From the NCBI GenBank assembly GCA_947579605.1, contig OX388317.1, forward strand, positions 11,055,384 to 11,119,383: a DNA stretch of 64,000 bases, written 5' to 3'. Made by a program: the position numbers and the translations under genes. The notes beneath the pieces are model-generated. The model was not told the DNA's origin, did not search any database, and worked only from the letters and a program-made list of their open reading frames with translations. The stretch comes from Athripsodes cinereus. Lineage: Eukaryota; Arthropoda; Insecta; Trichoptera; Leptoceridae. Numbering within the stretch: position 1 is the stretch's first letter; each line of letters begins with the position of its first letter. This document shows positions 44,601-54,539 of the stretch, piece after piece.

Positions 44601-47200
44601 TGCACAGATCGAGTTGATATCTTGTACCTACATATTATGTTTAGGATCTAACGCGACGGTTCTTGTACGATGATAAAATTCACTAAATACGGGAGGGATT
44701 TTCTTTTTTTTACTCTGACCGAGAATTGAGCTCCACATTTCCTGATTTACTATTTTTTTCTAAGTACCTAGATAAATTTACATATAAAAAAGAAATATCA
44801 TGTATTTCGTTTCTTAGTACTTACCTATATTAATATTAACTTGCATAGTCTAAATTGTAAACATATATAACCTAATTACATAGTTGAATTCTTTTTGAGA
44901 TTTAATTAATCACGAATCTAACTACAATAAAATTAGAGATAGATGTGAAGTAATTAAGTGTTAATTGAAATACGAATAATGTACTGAAGTGTTAATTACC
45001 ATATTAACAAATCTTGTGGATTTCAAACAAAAATAACATTTCGAGGAAGCAATATTGAAAATAATAATAATCGGTATACAGTGTAGAAAATAAAATAAAG
45101 TACATTTTTGTGTCAAAGTTTAACGAAAGGGAAAGCGTTGAGTGATAGATGGATGACGTTTTAATTAAAAATCACCAAAATTTTCACCACACAAATACTA
45201 TTTATCAACAAATAATACTACTTAGGAAAGCTCCGCGTCAAAAAATTCAACTTTTGTTTTAATTTTATTGGAGTTTGTATTCTAAATAAATAGTAGTTCG
45301 CCAAATATTTTCTTTATTTATTTACGCTTCGCATGCCAGCAAACATTCTACCACAAAGATTGTTGGAGGTTGTGGGAGTTAACAGAAGATTGTTGGAGGT
45401 TGTGGGAGTTAACAGAAGGCCGATGAGCCGTTCCACAAGAAGCTGGCATGGTTAAGGAACCAATTTCTATGTTGAAAAATTTGGTTTGCGAGCAGCAATG
45501 TACAGGGATCTCTAGAAGTAACAGCACAACAGAGCACAACATAACATGTATAGACAATGCACATAGATATATTAAGTCCCAAACTATAAATTATGTAACA
45601 CTCAGACCCAGAACAATTTGAAAAAGGTCGGTAGTTATTTTGTCCTGGCAGGGAATCTCGTGACTCAAAGACTAGAGCTTTACACACGACACACCGGCCG
45701 ACTCTAACATATGTTTTAACAAACAGTCGCGTAACAAATATAACAAAAATTATAGACAATTTCTACTTGAGAATATTACGTAAAAAATTTATTTATTTGG
45801 CATCCGCTCAGATTAATTTACCCTTTTTACCTAATACCTACCTTTGCTTTGAAGTCAGGAAATCAAAGTATGATGTATAAAGGTAAACCACATCACCACC
45901 TTGTGTTTGAACTCTCAACATGCAAACAATTACTACTAGTGTTAACAATGTGTCACAAATAAAACGGAATTTCCAATAAATATTTCCTACAAAGTTTCCA
46001 GTCTACCGTTAAATATTATTATTTGCACAATGGTGTATGAGTACGTGTTCATAACGAACTCGAATAAATCTTTTAATTTGAACATGTCTAATAATATTAT
46101 ATCAAAGAGCAAGTACGTACGCAGAATTTTATTTACTATGTATTTGAAGCGTCGATTCTGAAAATATTTGCACCTACATACGCGATCGTTTTTTCATATT
46201 AATTATTATTTAGTGATGTAATGATTATTTGTATTTTTTTTAAATATCAAAATTTAAATTTATCAAAATGTTTTTGTTTGAAAAGTGATCTTTTAGCCAA
46301 TATCATCAAATTTATATCAATAACTATATTTTATTTATCTTCTTCTCCTTGGACACTTATTAGTTCCACGTGGTGGTGGGGTCTGCCTTTCTTGTTTTGT
46401 TCCGCCACTTGGTTCTATCGAGTGCATCCTCGTGGGAAACATCGCAGTTCCGCAAGTCACGTTCCACTACTTCACGCCATCTGCGCTTTGGTCTTCCTCT
46501 TGACCTCTTGGTGATGACCTCAGGTGGTCTCTTGACCACATGTTAGTACCATCGCAATCTGCTGTCCGTATCTTATCAGAGAAATTCTACACACCCATAA
46601 ATACTACATTATTTATCATTTTAGTTTATTTAGATCATATTTAAAATTTACATGTAAATTTATATGTAAAATTTAATTTTCTACCTAAATGCTTATTTAA
46701 TATCATTTTGTTCCCAAAGAATTATTTAGAATTATTAATAGGGACTTCAATATATTTTTGATATCTTTTTGTACGTGAAATGAAGGACAATGCTTTAAGA
46801 TCCAATGACTCGAGTTAAAAAGTTTCTGAATTCAAAACGTACGTGGATTTTTAATAATAAATATTCTGTAGGTAATCTTTATCCTGTCCGTTTGTTATAT
46901 TATCTACAAACTTCTTCAGGTTCCGGGTTGTATTTATAATAAGGTATTACTATTTGTGAGTTTAAAAGATTATGTTTAATTGCTAAATTTTGATGTATTA
47001 TTTTTGCGTTTATCAGAATAGAGCCTGTAATTTTGATTTTCTAAAACCGGTTCCGGGTTGTATTTATAATAAGGAATTACTATTTGTGAGTTTAATTTAT
47101 TATTAATTTTATATTTACTTGCCTGATGTGTATTGAAAACGGCAAGTCTGCACTCAACGCGTTCCAGAGCTTTCTTCCAGATTTCTTCTCCATATTCTAA
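34935..47200 (-). CDS. Gyc89Da: Atypical soluble guanylate cyclase, Gyc-89D type (15 exons, N-terminus missing)
   Basis: Exons (minus strand): 47200-47123, 44112-43991, 43639-43446, 42127-41994, 41116-40979, 40860-40756, 40521-40410, 39735-39624, 39311-39204, 38696-38528, 38075-37923, 36869-36716, 36119-36010, 35470-35384, 35051-34935. All phases agree and the joined frame is 630 residues plus TAA. By alignment of His90 and the YxSxR motif with known H-NOX domains, about 15 N-terminal residues (a short first exon with the start) are missing and I could not find them. The enzyme makes cGMP from GTP in the cytosol. Insect Gyc-89D/88E proteins are oxygen-responsive and work as heterodimers. The FFGRCFVR and MKSPSM blocks and the absence of a long C-terminal extension favour Gyc-89D over Gyc-88E. 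Intron 1 is about 3 kb. Confidence 0.92.
35575..35880. repeat. 107-bp tandem repeat, 2.8 copies
   Basis: The unit starts gaatattactcaacagacac and recurs at 35575, 35682 and 35789. It includes cagactgtgcaaactcc and ccgatgcttacgaatcggc (a small palindrome). It lies in the intron between cyclase exons 13 and 14. Confidence 0.95.
36408..36540 (+). repeat. Family A retroposon tail copy 5
   Basis: gcgatgaggtttgccatcca, ttggatgtct, ggcctgcatgtttattacat, ggctaccccacttgtgggat, atgccgtgatggtatag. One of the best-preserved copies; in cyclase intron 12. Confidence 0.8.
37088..37207 (+). repeat. Family A retroposon tail copy 6
   Basis: caattcagcaacgaggtgtg, cctgaatgtctta, gacctgcatgtcattggcta, cacttgtgggagatgccgtg, atggtatatatag. 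In cyclase intron 11. Confidence 0.75.
38320..38361 (+). repeat. Family B tail fragment
   Basis: gtttagttggaagatattgc, gataaacttgcctattgcac; only the 5' block is kept. In cyclase intron 10. Confidence 0.55.
39204..41116 (-). CDS. Gyc89Da: Cyclase exons 5-9: H-NOBA/PAS-like region
   Basis: Visible residues about 177-368. Recognisable blocks are [61 protein letters not shown] and [20 protein letters not shown], all in the order of soluble cyclase H-NOBA domains. This region transmits the haem signal and helps dimerisation. The loop before the LLKGQM strand ([20 protein letters not shown]) is moderately long. The intron between exons 4 and 5 holds a TIR element at 41529-41786. Confidence 0.88.
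39828..39940 (-). repeat. Single-arm relative of the 51.4 kb palindrome
   Basis: On the minus strand cctgatgatgagagcgtaag matches the loop and right arm start of the palindrome at 51427-51623. It can fold locally as CTGATGAT...ATGATCAG enclosing gcgtaa...ttacgc. No second arm. In cyclase intron 7. Confidence 0.5.
41529..41786. mobile_element. TAGACCATTAAA-TIR element, short copy
   Basis: 258 bp, TAGACCATTAAAGGATGACG at the left and TTTAATGGTCTA at the right. Relative of 22871-23460, without the 55-bp expansion. In cyclase intron 4. Confidence 0.82.
41994..47200 (-). CDS. Gyc89Da: Cyclase exons 1-4 seen here: H-NOX haem domain
   Basis: Visible residues 1-176. The proximal haem ligand is His90 in [10 protein letters not shown] (about residue 105 in the full protein). 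The haem-propionate motif Y-x-S-x-R is Y119-R-S121-S-R123. Both are intact, so haem binding is expected. The first visible exon ends ACACATCAG|gcaagt, a GC donor; the next exon starts after atttctag with CAATATCC and the frame continues (NTHQ-QYPDEL). The 78-bp exon 47200-47123 lies 231 bp from a BEL/Pao fragment. Confidence 0.88.
42610..42700 (-). repeat. Retroelement-terminus relic with GTC-GAAAC hairpin
   Basis: On the minus strand, tttgacaaagacataatatg continues to tcgaaaccgtcaatta: a stem gacata/tatgtc followed by GAAAC. This is the stem-II-GAAA part of the motif seen in the two palindromes; the CTGATGA part has decayed. Similar ends are known from Penelope-like elements. The family call is inference. 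Confidence 0.4.
42711..43160 (-). pseudogene. LINE ORF2 C-terminus and 3' UTR (Jockey/CR1-like)
   Basis: Minus-strand frame 43160-42989 reads [43 protein letters not shown] then TAG: the basic segment, YNKL and final short helix seen at the end of Jockey/CR1-type ORF2 proteins. An AT-rich 3' UTR and a (aaattcaaattc) simple tail follow to about 42711. Its 5' side is cut at about 43160, next to a Family B copy in the opposite direction. Confidence 0.65.
43168..43306 (+). repeat. Family B LINE/SINE tail
   Basis: gggttagttggaagagatcg, gcggtaaactcgtcctctgt, tgtaatcagtgtacttgtac and a gaatgaataaataaatg tail. Nearly full-length. Confidence 0.7.
43331..43410 (+). repeat. Family A retroposon tail copy 7 (3' part)
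   Basis: cgcggaaaggacaacttgca, tattaattag, ggttataccatttatgggat, gtaccgtgatggtatgtatg. It lies 36 bp from the cyclase exon ending at 43446. Confidence 0.6.
45357..45418. repeat. 30-bp direct repeat, 2 copies
   Basis: gattgttggaggttgtggga then gttaacagaa, repeated once without change. It falls inside a minus-strand ORF (45759-45409) that I do not regard as a gene. Confidence 0.85.
46360..46543 (-). pseudogene. LINE ORF C-terminal fragment
   Basis: Minus-strand translation HVVKRPPEV, then [19 protein letters not shown], then [19 protein letters not shown] and two stop codons. The RGRPKRRW ... DALDRxxWR ... TRKADP layout is the C-terminal end of RTE-like endonuclease-RT proteins. The frame is intact over 60 codons; the rest of the LINE is absent. 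Confidence 0.8.
46919..47095. repeat. 47-bp direct repeat, copies 129 bp apart
   Basis: ggttccgggttgtatttata then ataaggtattactatttgtg begins at 46919 and again at 47048, with one base difference. It lies just 3' of the GC donor of cyclase intron 1. Confidence 0.85.
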
Positions 47201-47431
47201 CTGTAACAAAATATAATAAATCAATTTAAAAACATTGACCTATATAGAATTTTATTCAAAATTAATAAATAATATTATGCTGTTTTACTCCATAGCATGA
47301 GGATACTAATGGTATTTTTCCTACTAATGCATAAGTATTTACTTTTCTCTGACACTTGTCCGACAACAGCATAAATCACATTTATGGGATAGGTTGTGTC
47401 ATGTTATTTACTAGAGGAATTGAAATAGAAA

Positions 47432-48238
47432 CTTACTATTCCTCGCTTGGAATTATGTGGAGCTCTTCTATTAGCACGGGTATTGAATCACATTCAAAAT
47501 ATTTTAGAAAAATTCATACAATTTGACCTTACAGCATGGTGTGACTCTCGAGTGGTACTGGCATGGCTTAAGACTCCAGTTCATCAGCTGAAGATGTTTG
47601 AGGGAAATCGGGTATCGCAAATTCACTCATTGTGTAATACAAACATATGGAAATATGTGCCTTCAAACCGTAATCCTGCAGATGCTTCTTCTCGGGGTTT
47701 ACTACCTAAGGAACTTGTCAATCATTCTCTCTGGTGGGATCCAGAGTGGTTGAAGAAGCCAAAATCGGAATGGCCTCAATCTGAACCACGTTCCTTAAGT
47801 GTGGAATCACAACAGGTAGTCAGTCATGTGGAAACTTCACTTCATATTTCACATCAAACCGACGAGTGGGATATCTTCAATAGATATTATTCATTTTCCA
47901 AGCTCTTGCGAGTAATTGCATTGTATAAACGTTTTATACATAATGTTCGAAATAAAGGAAATAAATATTCAGGTTTCATCTCTACATCGGAACGCAATAT
48001 GGCGCTATTTGCATTAGTCAAAAATGTGCAAGCTACTGTTTTTCATCTAGATATTGCTCTCATTCAAAAGGATAAGTCGCAAAATACAAATATTCGACGT
48101 CTCAGTCTTGAGTGGAAGATGGCAAGGATAATCAATTTACACCCGGGATTAGATGAAGTGACTCGGGTGGTAACTATCAAGACATCCACGGGGATTCTCA
48201 CCCGACCTGTGGTGAAAATCTGTCCTTTGCCTTTGTAA
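47432..48238 (+). pseudogene. BEL/Pao retrotransposon pol, C-terminal half (internally deleted)
   Basis: Frame from ACTATTCCTCGC (TIPRLELCGALLLA) to TAA at 48238. RNase H-type block (LTAWCDSRVVLAWLKTP, YVPSNRNPADASSRG), then the start of the integrase zinc-binding region (FSKLLRVIALYKRFIHNVR), then directly the pol C-terminus (EWKMARIINLHPG, DEVTRVVTIKTSTG, RPVVKICPLPL). Most of the integrase core is missing, an internal deletion. An upstream ATG at 47447 is incidental; the BEL homology starts at 47432 where the element is broken. Confidence 0.85.
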
Positions 48239-48495
48239 TAACTACATAGTATAGATTCGTACAAAATTCGGTCAATTTTTCATAGATGTACGAGTCTACA
48301 ATCTTGTGGATTTTAAACACATATTCGGATTAACACATTTTTTCACGGGTTAATACATTCTCGGACAATCAACAAAAATCGGTTTTACGGTTACGGTATA
48401 TTCATGTAAGCTCATCTATGGTTCGGTACTAACGTTACATGAATGCATTCCTACTATTATTAGGGGCCACTCTCACGGTTCGGTCAACAGCGCCC
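48239..48495. other. Junction between two BEL/Pao fragments, possible LTR remnant
   Basis: 257 bp between a plus-strand pol end and a minus-strand pol end. It contains aggggc ... gcgcccct and repeated tacatgaatgc/ttcatgtaagc blocks. It could be the 3' LTR of the plus-strand fragment, but I found no matching LTR elsewhere in the window. Confidence 0.35.
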
Positions 48496-50277
48496 CTAGT
48501 ATAATTTTCTGTCATCTGGATGAACAATAATTTGTCTGTACATCCGTTGTATATCTGCCGTGAAAACAACATTATGCAATCGAAACTTGAAAATGATATC
48601 CGCTATGTTATTCTGTAATTTCGTTCCGCAATAGAGTACATCATCAAGAGATATTCCGCTATCTGACTTCATCGATGCATCGAATACAACCCTCAATCGC
48701 GTGGTTGATGAGCTCTCCTTGACTACCCCATGATGAGCCAGAAAATATGTTATATCTGAAATCGGAACTTCTTCCATATGTTTTAGGTTTATAATATACT
48801 CTTGAATAACTTCTGTATATTCCGCCTTCATCGACAGGTTGCGCAATAACTTTCCCTCTAATGCATAAAATCTTCTCAAGGCAAAAGATTTCGTCATTCC
48901 AAGTTCATTACAATTTTCCCGGAAAGGTAATCTGACAATGAATTTTCCGTCCTCCGTTCTGTTCAATGTATTTACAAAGTTTTCCTCACACTTTTGATCT
49001 TCAAAATTTTCCGTATTTTCCAAAGGTAGTGCCTTGATTTTCCAAAACTTTTCCATCATAACATTAATCGTAATACTATGGGAAAAACATGTTGAGTTTT
49101 CACTGCTGATATTATCATATAATGCAGTTTTTCCCATAATGACCCATCCAAATATCGTTGAGTATGCATATGGCAGTCCTTGGTCGAAATTGATTCGTTT
49201 ACCGTCCAATATTTCATTGTATATGTCTGCCCCGAGAATCATATCGATTGTCCGCGATGAATAAAACTCTGGATCCGCTAATGTGATATTAGTAAACTCC
49301 TTTAGAATATCTGATGAAACCGTATGAGTATGTAGATTGCCAGTAACCGAATTAAGTACGTATGCATTTACGTTGAGTAAAAGTCCCTCCGTATACACGG
49401 GTTTTACACAACATATGACCTGTCCTCTTGTTTGTTGAGTATTTTGTTCCACTCCTGATACTGCAATATCCTGTACATGAATCATAGCTGTAGCAAGAAA
49501 TACCGTATTTGAACATCTATCCGATTTAACATGTGATGCACTGCATGAAACTGTATTCACGGTTTCTTCGTTACGTGAAGAAGAAGAAGAAGATAAATTT
49601 GACTCAGTCTGATGCAGCAAAGTGTGATGATTCTTTCCACATGTCCTACATGTATTCTTAGACTGACATTTATTAACAAAATGAGCCCTCAAACAATTCC
49701 AACATAGCCTTTTATCTTTTACAAATTGTCTTCTTTGTTTAATATTCATGTTAATAAATCGTTCGCAAGCATGTATGGGATGATCCCCCTCGCAACATAC
49801 ACACGCAGCAGATATAGCAGAAAAACACTTATGTTCTCGCAGATTCGCCCCGTCAAATCTTGATGAAGAAGAAGAAACATTCACTGCATCCATAGCCTTG
49901 CATTCGTTCTCTAGAAACTCTGGCAACTGATTTAAAGTAGGTATAGATAAATTGTTTGAAACCGCTTTACCTTCAGGTACATCCTTCATTTCATTTTTGA
50001 TTTTACCGTATTGTTTAAACAAATATTTTACCTCATACAATTTGGATTCATATTCTATGTACTCCTGAAGATGTACATCTTTGTCAAAACCGACCCTTTT
50101 CGCTACTTCAATTGAAACGTAACTTTCCAAAAAGTTTTCCCACAACACATTCAAGTTATCGCATCGAACGAGAAATGAGTTTATCGCAGTTTCATTTTGC
50201 AAAGACACAGCTTTTCCCGATTCCAAAAGATTGTCTATCGAAATCTTTGCTAACCTATATTTAATTTCCTGAGACAT
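48496..50277 (-). pseudogene. BEL/Pao retrotransposon gag-protease-RT (truncated, protease-deleted)
   Basis: 593-codon frame with start MSQEIKYRLAKIS. Gag N-terminal region residues 1-150. Three zinc-knuckle-like motifs: CVCCEGDHPIHAC, CWNCLRAHFVNKC, CRTCGKNHHTLLH, about residues 157-225. Protease region (TVFLATAMIHVQD ... IDMILGADIY), in which the segment that should hold the catalytic D-S/T-G is absent: VQD is followed at once by IAVSGVEQ. RT start (GKFIVRLPF, LRVVFDASMKS, FTADIQRMYRQI), ending at HPDDRKLY. Truncated inside RT at 48496. It cannot be active. Confidence 0.88.
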
Positions 50278-50629
50278 CTTTCACCACACCGAAGTTGTAT
50301 TGAAATTGAAACAAATTAGAGAAATAGAATGTTGTATGTATATTTGTACTATGTACCCGATATGTACTGTGTACCCAATATATTATATGAAATTGTTGCA
50401 ATGATAAATGCCCCTTATGAAAAAATACCCGTATTTAAGTTAACTTGTATTTATTCCCGAATGTGAGTATACCCAAACAAAAATATGCTACTATAACCCC
50501 CCAAACCCCAATCTATCCGGTTCGAAGGACCAAAAAATGGAGTGGATGTTACATCAAGTATGTTAGATGTAGAACATCCGGAATAAGATACACAGGATTT
50601 GAGGAATGTGAAGATGGAATGGTACTTAC

Positions 50630-50647
50630 CCCGTCCTGTGATCGCCA
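50630..50647 (-). other. Candidate primer-binding site of the BEL/Pao element
   Basis: Minus strand tggcgatcacaggacg, similar to the tggcgac-type sites common in BEL/Pao elements, lying 353 bp 5' of the gag ATG. The 5' LTR would then be 50648 to roughly 50970; its outer end is uncertain. Confidence 0.45.
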
Positions 50648-50973
50648 ATGTGTGAACTGTATTCCGTAGTTGCTGTGATTGATTTTGGAGAGTCACTTTC
50701 ACTTATTTTTGCTTTGTTGAATTATTAACTTATGAAAATGAAATGGATGAAAAACCGAATATGAATGAATAATATTCTATTTGTTTTATTCCGCCGTAAA
50801 TAGATGTAGTTGTTGTGAACCGTGTTGCGACCGTATGTATACTGATGTTATATGTAGGTACCATGGGATAGGTAATGAAAAATGTGACAATAATCGGAAT
50901 ATATCATGGGACCTAGGGTGTAGGTAGGATTAGATTTTGGCCCTCTATTTCTTCAGTTACCTAACCATGTACA
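50648..50973 (-). other. Possible 5' LTR of the BEL/Pao element
   Basis: On the minus strand it would start tgtacatgg (at 50973) and end gttcacaca next to the candidate primer site, and it has an AATAAA in its middle. Without a second LTR copy the limits are only a guess. Confidence 0.3.
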
Positions 50974-51426
50974 TAATGAAAATAAAATATTGATAATATT
51001 TAACAATACGCTTTCTATAATATTAATTTGCTTAATTATGAAATGTGGGGGAAGTTCAGAAAAGCTGACGCGATCGATTTGTCTTCAACAAGGTTAGGTT
51101 AGATGTAGAATAATCTTAGATAATTTAATATTACATGATTGAGGACACAACGCAGGCAATAATAACCTCATCTGTTGGTATAAATATCTTTCGGGAAATT
51201 AATCTAGTGAGATAGGATAATGAGGGTGAGAATGTAACCAGATACTAAAATTCTCAATGATCATAGCGTGATCTTTGACTAAATATTGTTATTATTTATT
51301 GATATGAGAAACTTAACAACATTTCAATGATAAATGTTCAGAATTTCATACGAATTTTAGAGACCAAATAACTTTGAAATGATAAAGTTGATATTTTCAA
51401 CCGACGGTACTTGGTGGAAATTCATG

Positions 51427-51623
51427 TTGAATTAATTATAAACAAAACACTTATTTATAGTATATCTTCTGTGACTTTTTATTAGACGCGAGTCGGCTTT
51501 CAAGAGCTTCCGCTTTTTGCTAGCCTGATGATGAGAGCGGAAGCTCTTGGAAGTCGGCTCGCGTCTAATAAAAATTCACAGTGGATATACTTTAAAGAAG
51601 TGTTTTATTTATAATTAATTCAA
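51427..51623. repeat. 88-bp-arm palindrome with CTGATGA loop
   Basis: Arm 51427-51514 (starts ttgaattaattataaac, ends gagcttccgct) pairs with 51536-51623 with about seven mismatches. The loop is ttttgctagcctgatgatgag. CTGATGA is followed by a stem agagc/gctct and ggaag, a degenerate hammerhead-like order. Same design as 10500-10710 with a different sequence. Confidence 0.85.
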
Positions 51624-52035
51624 CTATCAAATGATTCCGAATAATCATCCATGGTTAATATCAATATCATTGTTTATTGCCTTAAAAATAAATAATTTCA
51701 TTTTGAACTACATTATATGACATTTGCGTTCCCAAGTAGGTAAATAAAATTGCTTTGAGTAGATAATTTAAAATGATGACCTCTGTTGAAGATAGCTTGT
51801 AAAATGGTTCGCATGGTGTAGACTTTAATGGATACTCAATGGCCCATAAAAGTGAGAACATTCAATGAACAAAAGATTCAACTTGTCAAGTGGGAGATAA
51901 TGACCGTCGCTCACTGCTCCACATAACATAACCGTATTTCTCAACTATTTATTAGGTCATTTTTATTAATATTATTTACAAGTTATTTTCTATACTACAT
52001 TTCTCTGGTTTTTGAGTTTATGTAACTGATTTATA

Positions 52036-52312
52036 TAATCGTGACATACCCCACAAATGGAGTAGTCAGTAGACTAATACAGTAGCAAGTAATGTCCGGG
52101 TTAGTTGGAAGACATCGCATTTTAGCGATAAACTCGCCCTCTATACATTGAATTGTATATCTGATATTTATGATACTGTTTTATATTGTAATATTGTAAC
52201 CAATGTACAGTAAAGAATAAAATAAATAAATACGTAATAAACGTGCAAGTTGTCCACTCCATGCCGATAAAAATTAAGATATCATAACGGGTGGCATATC
52301 CCATCGCTGAAA
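52036..52312 (-). repeat. Family A copy 8 interrupted by a Family B copy
   Basis: Family A (minus) is split at 52094/52234. Its halves, ...agcaagtaatg and taataaacgtgc..., are contiguous in the Family A copy at 601-747. The 140 bp between them is a near full-length Family B tail in plus orientation. A short taat is present on both sides. Confidence 0.75.
52095..52233 (+). mobile_element. Family B LINE/SINE tail inserted in Family A
   Basis: gggttagttggaagacatcg, gcgataaactcgccctctat, ccaatgtacagtaaag and an AATAAATAAATA tail. Complete enough to define both ends. Confidence 0.8.
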
Positions 52313-53045
52313 TGAAGATGTAAAATGATCTTTATGTTATGTTTTACGAATACCTTTTTAATAAGTGGATAATTTGGAGAAAATAGGTGACCTTTTTTTT
52401 ACCGGGAAGCCCATGAAAGAAATTTTATTATATTTTTGAATTTCGTATTTAAGATGCTTTGCATATTAATAATTAATCTTATAAAATATAAAAAAGAAAA
52501 AATGTCTCTGGGACACGTTTGTAGTAGGTACAATTTGTAAAGAATAATGTCATAATACTGTTAGAAAGTTTCGTGAGAAGTTTTTCATTTTCAAATAAAA
52601 TATTTAAACTTGAATCACTATGTTTATTTGTTACATAATTTCATGTCTACATATAGTAAAAATCCGTAAAATATAAATTACTAGGATGGTAAATAGGAGA
52701 ATGAAAAACAACATGTACGCTCGTTCAACATTCTGTGTACATAAAACTTTCTAAGTATTTAATATGAAAGAATGTTTAAGTTGATTTTATCAGCCCACAA
52801 GATGGTACGTCTGGTGTCTGAAGCTTACGGCTGAAGGATAAGTATCGATGAGAAGTACGAATGCATAAATTACCATCTGAAACTTTCAGAAATTATTTAT
52901 TCTTTTACAATTACTATACAGTGTCTAATATAACTTATCACTTTTCTAACAGTAATAAAGAGAAATCATGCAGATTTTTAGCTTTAGGTATGTCAAAACC
53001 AGGTCACTCAATTATTAGATAGTAGTAAAATTTAAATCTATCTAT

Positions 53046-53215
53046 CCATTCCCTCCCGCCGTATCCCAAGTGGGGTAGGCAGAGAGAACGGAACGCCATA
53101 TAGATCTGTCCTTACATACTTCTTTCGCTTCTTCTACAGTCATACAATTTTTTATGCACGAACGTCGATTTCTCTTACTCAAAACACGACCGTCTTTGAG
53201 AATTTGCCATGTTGT
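53046..53215 (-). pseudogene. LINE ORF C-terminal fragment
   Basis: Minus-strand reading QILKDGRVLSKRNRRSC, then NCMTVEEAKEVCKDRSIW, then RSVLSAYPTWDTAGG. Same domain as 54243-54509 (plus) and 57467-57730 (minus). Confidence 0.75.
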
Positions 53216-53845
53216 TGTAAAAGTTAGTAAAATTTAAAGCAGTTGTTGTGTTTTCAGATAAATTAATATGGAGTTTTACTAAATACAGGTCAACTCAATC
53301 AACAACAAGACGGTTCTTGGTGGAAGTTCATATTAACATTTTTTTAAATGAAACACGATATATAGTTATTCCACTATTGATTTGATCCATAATGGAATAA
53401 CGTGTTTCATTTTAAAAATCACCAAATTTTTCTTTATAGTCAATAATTTTTTTTTAATTTTGTATACCTACGTTTACAGACATTAGATGCCTTTGAACTT
53501 TTGGATGCTAAACCATAACGTTTTGAAAAAAAATTAACAAGCGATAGAGAAAAACTCATAAATAATAGTCAATTGGCGTAAGTAAATAAACCTACACTTT
53601 TTTCGTGTATTGTATTAATTAACCTAATCACTATTTTGTTGAATTTACGTCAGAAGTGTTTATAATTTTTGCGGCGTAGGCTCACTAAAATCGGAATAAC
53701 AGTGCTAGTAGATATTTATAAAAAATAGCAGCACCTATTACTTAATAGGTACTTCCAATAGATGATTAAAAATTACTTACAATGTTAAATCGTGAATCCT
53801 TCAAAATAAGTGAATATTAAATATTTTTACTAGTGTTTGTTGCAT

Positions 53846-54102
53846 GTAGTTAGTTTGCTAGCTACCTCATTTTTGGGAAATTCTGTGATGGTTTGAATGA
53901 ATGAATAAATATCTATTTTGGAATCCAATCTAATATACCGTCATACGAATTATGTTCTGTGATGGTTTGAATGAATGAATAAATATCTATTTTGGAATCC
54001 AATCTAATATACCGTCATACGAATTATGTTCTGTGATGGTTTGAATGAATGAATAAATATCTATTTTGGAATCCAATCTAATATACCGTCATACGAATTA
54101 TG
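53846..54102 (+). repeat. Family A 3' end expanded into a 74-bp tandem repeat (3 copies)
   Basis: A Family A end (gcatgtagttag, gctagctacctcatttttgg, gaaattctgtgatggtttga and gaatgaat) is followed by two more exact copies of a 74-bp unit starting ttctgtgatggtttgaatga at 53881, 53955 and 54029. The unit therefore contains the Family A terminus plus about 50 bp of flank. Confidence 0.9.
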
Positions 54103-54242
54103 TTGCGTGATTTAAGGTTTTTCAGACCGTAAAGAACTCAGTAGGCGTCAATGTATGGTGTACTCGCAATAAATAATATATTTAACAAATTACTTTTTAA
54201 TGATAAAATTGTATTATGATGATAAAGGTTTTGTAAAAGGAT

Positions 54243-54509
54243 ATGAATGTTGAACGAATGAACGAGGTAAGAATGACAAAGAGGATATACTTATCTGAAA
54301 GAAAGGGTGTGAGGAAACGCGGGCGTCAGAGAACCACGTGGCTTGATCACGTGGATCAAATTCTCAAGGACGGCCGCGTGTTGAGTAAGAGGAACCGACG
54401 TGCGTGTATGAGGAACTGTATGAATGTGGAGGAAGCGAAGGAAGTGTGTAAAGATAGATCTGTTTGGCGTTCCGTTCTCTCTGCCTACCCCAATTGGGAC
54501 ACGGCGTGA
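54243..54509 (+). pseudogene. LINE ORF C-terminal fragment with GTATA tail
   Basis: 88 codons: MTKRIYLSERKGVRKRGRQR, TTWLDHVDQILKDGRVLS, RACMRNCMNVEEAKEVCKD, RSVWRSVLSAYPNWDTA and TGA. It is followed at once by a (gtata)n run, the LINE 3' microsatellite. The ATG is not a real start; the polyprotein upstream is missing. Confidence 0.8.
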
Positions 54510-54539
54510 GGGTATAGTATAGTATAGTATAGTATATGA

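Larger units (their letters stand above)
44113..47122 (-). other. Cyclase intron 1 (GC-AG)
   Basis: A 3.0 kb intron with donor gcaagt and acceptor atttctag. Contents: a small tctcgtg...cacgaga inverted repeat at 44373-44398, a 30-bp direct repeat at 45357-45418, an unidentified 400-bp stretch with richer composition at 45325-45730, a LINE fragment at 46360-46543 and a direct repeat at 46919-47095. Confidence 0.7.

Noticed and set aside
45409..45759. 116-codon minus-strand ORF with several cysteines
   Set aside because: It reads through a 30-bp direct repeat, has no splice signals, signal or known domain, and lies in a cyclase intron on the same strand. More likely a chance frame in an unidentified repeat.
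50445..50669. 74-codon plus-strand ORF ending CDRQCVNCIP
   Set aside because: It overlaps the leader and primer-site region of the BEL/Pao element on the opposite strand; the cysteines come from reading the leader backwards.
54243..54509. Small host gene with basic N-terminus
   Set aside because: Two other copies in the window (53046-53215, 57467-57730) and microsatellite tails show it is a LINE C-terminal fragment.
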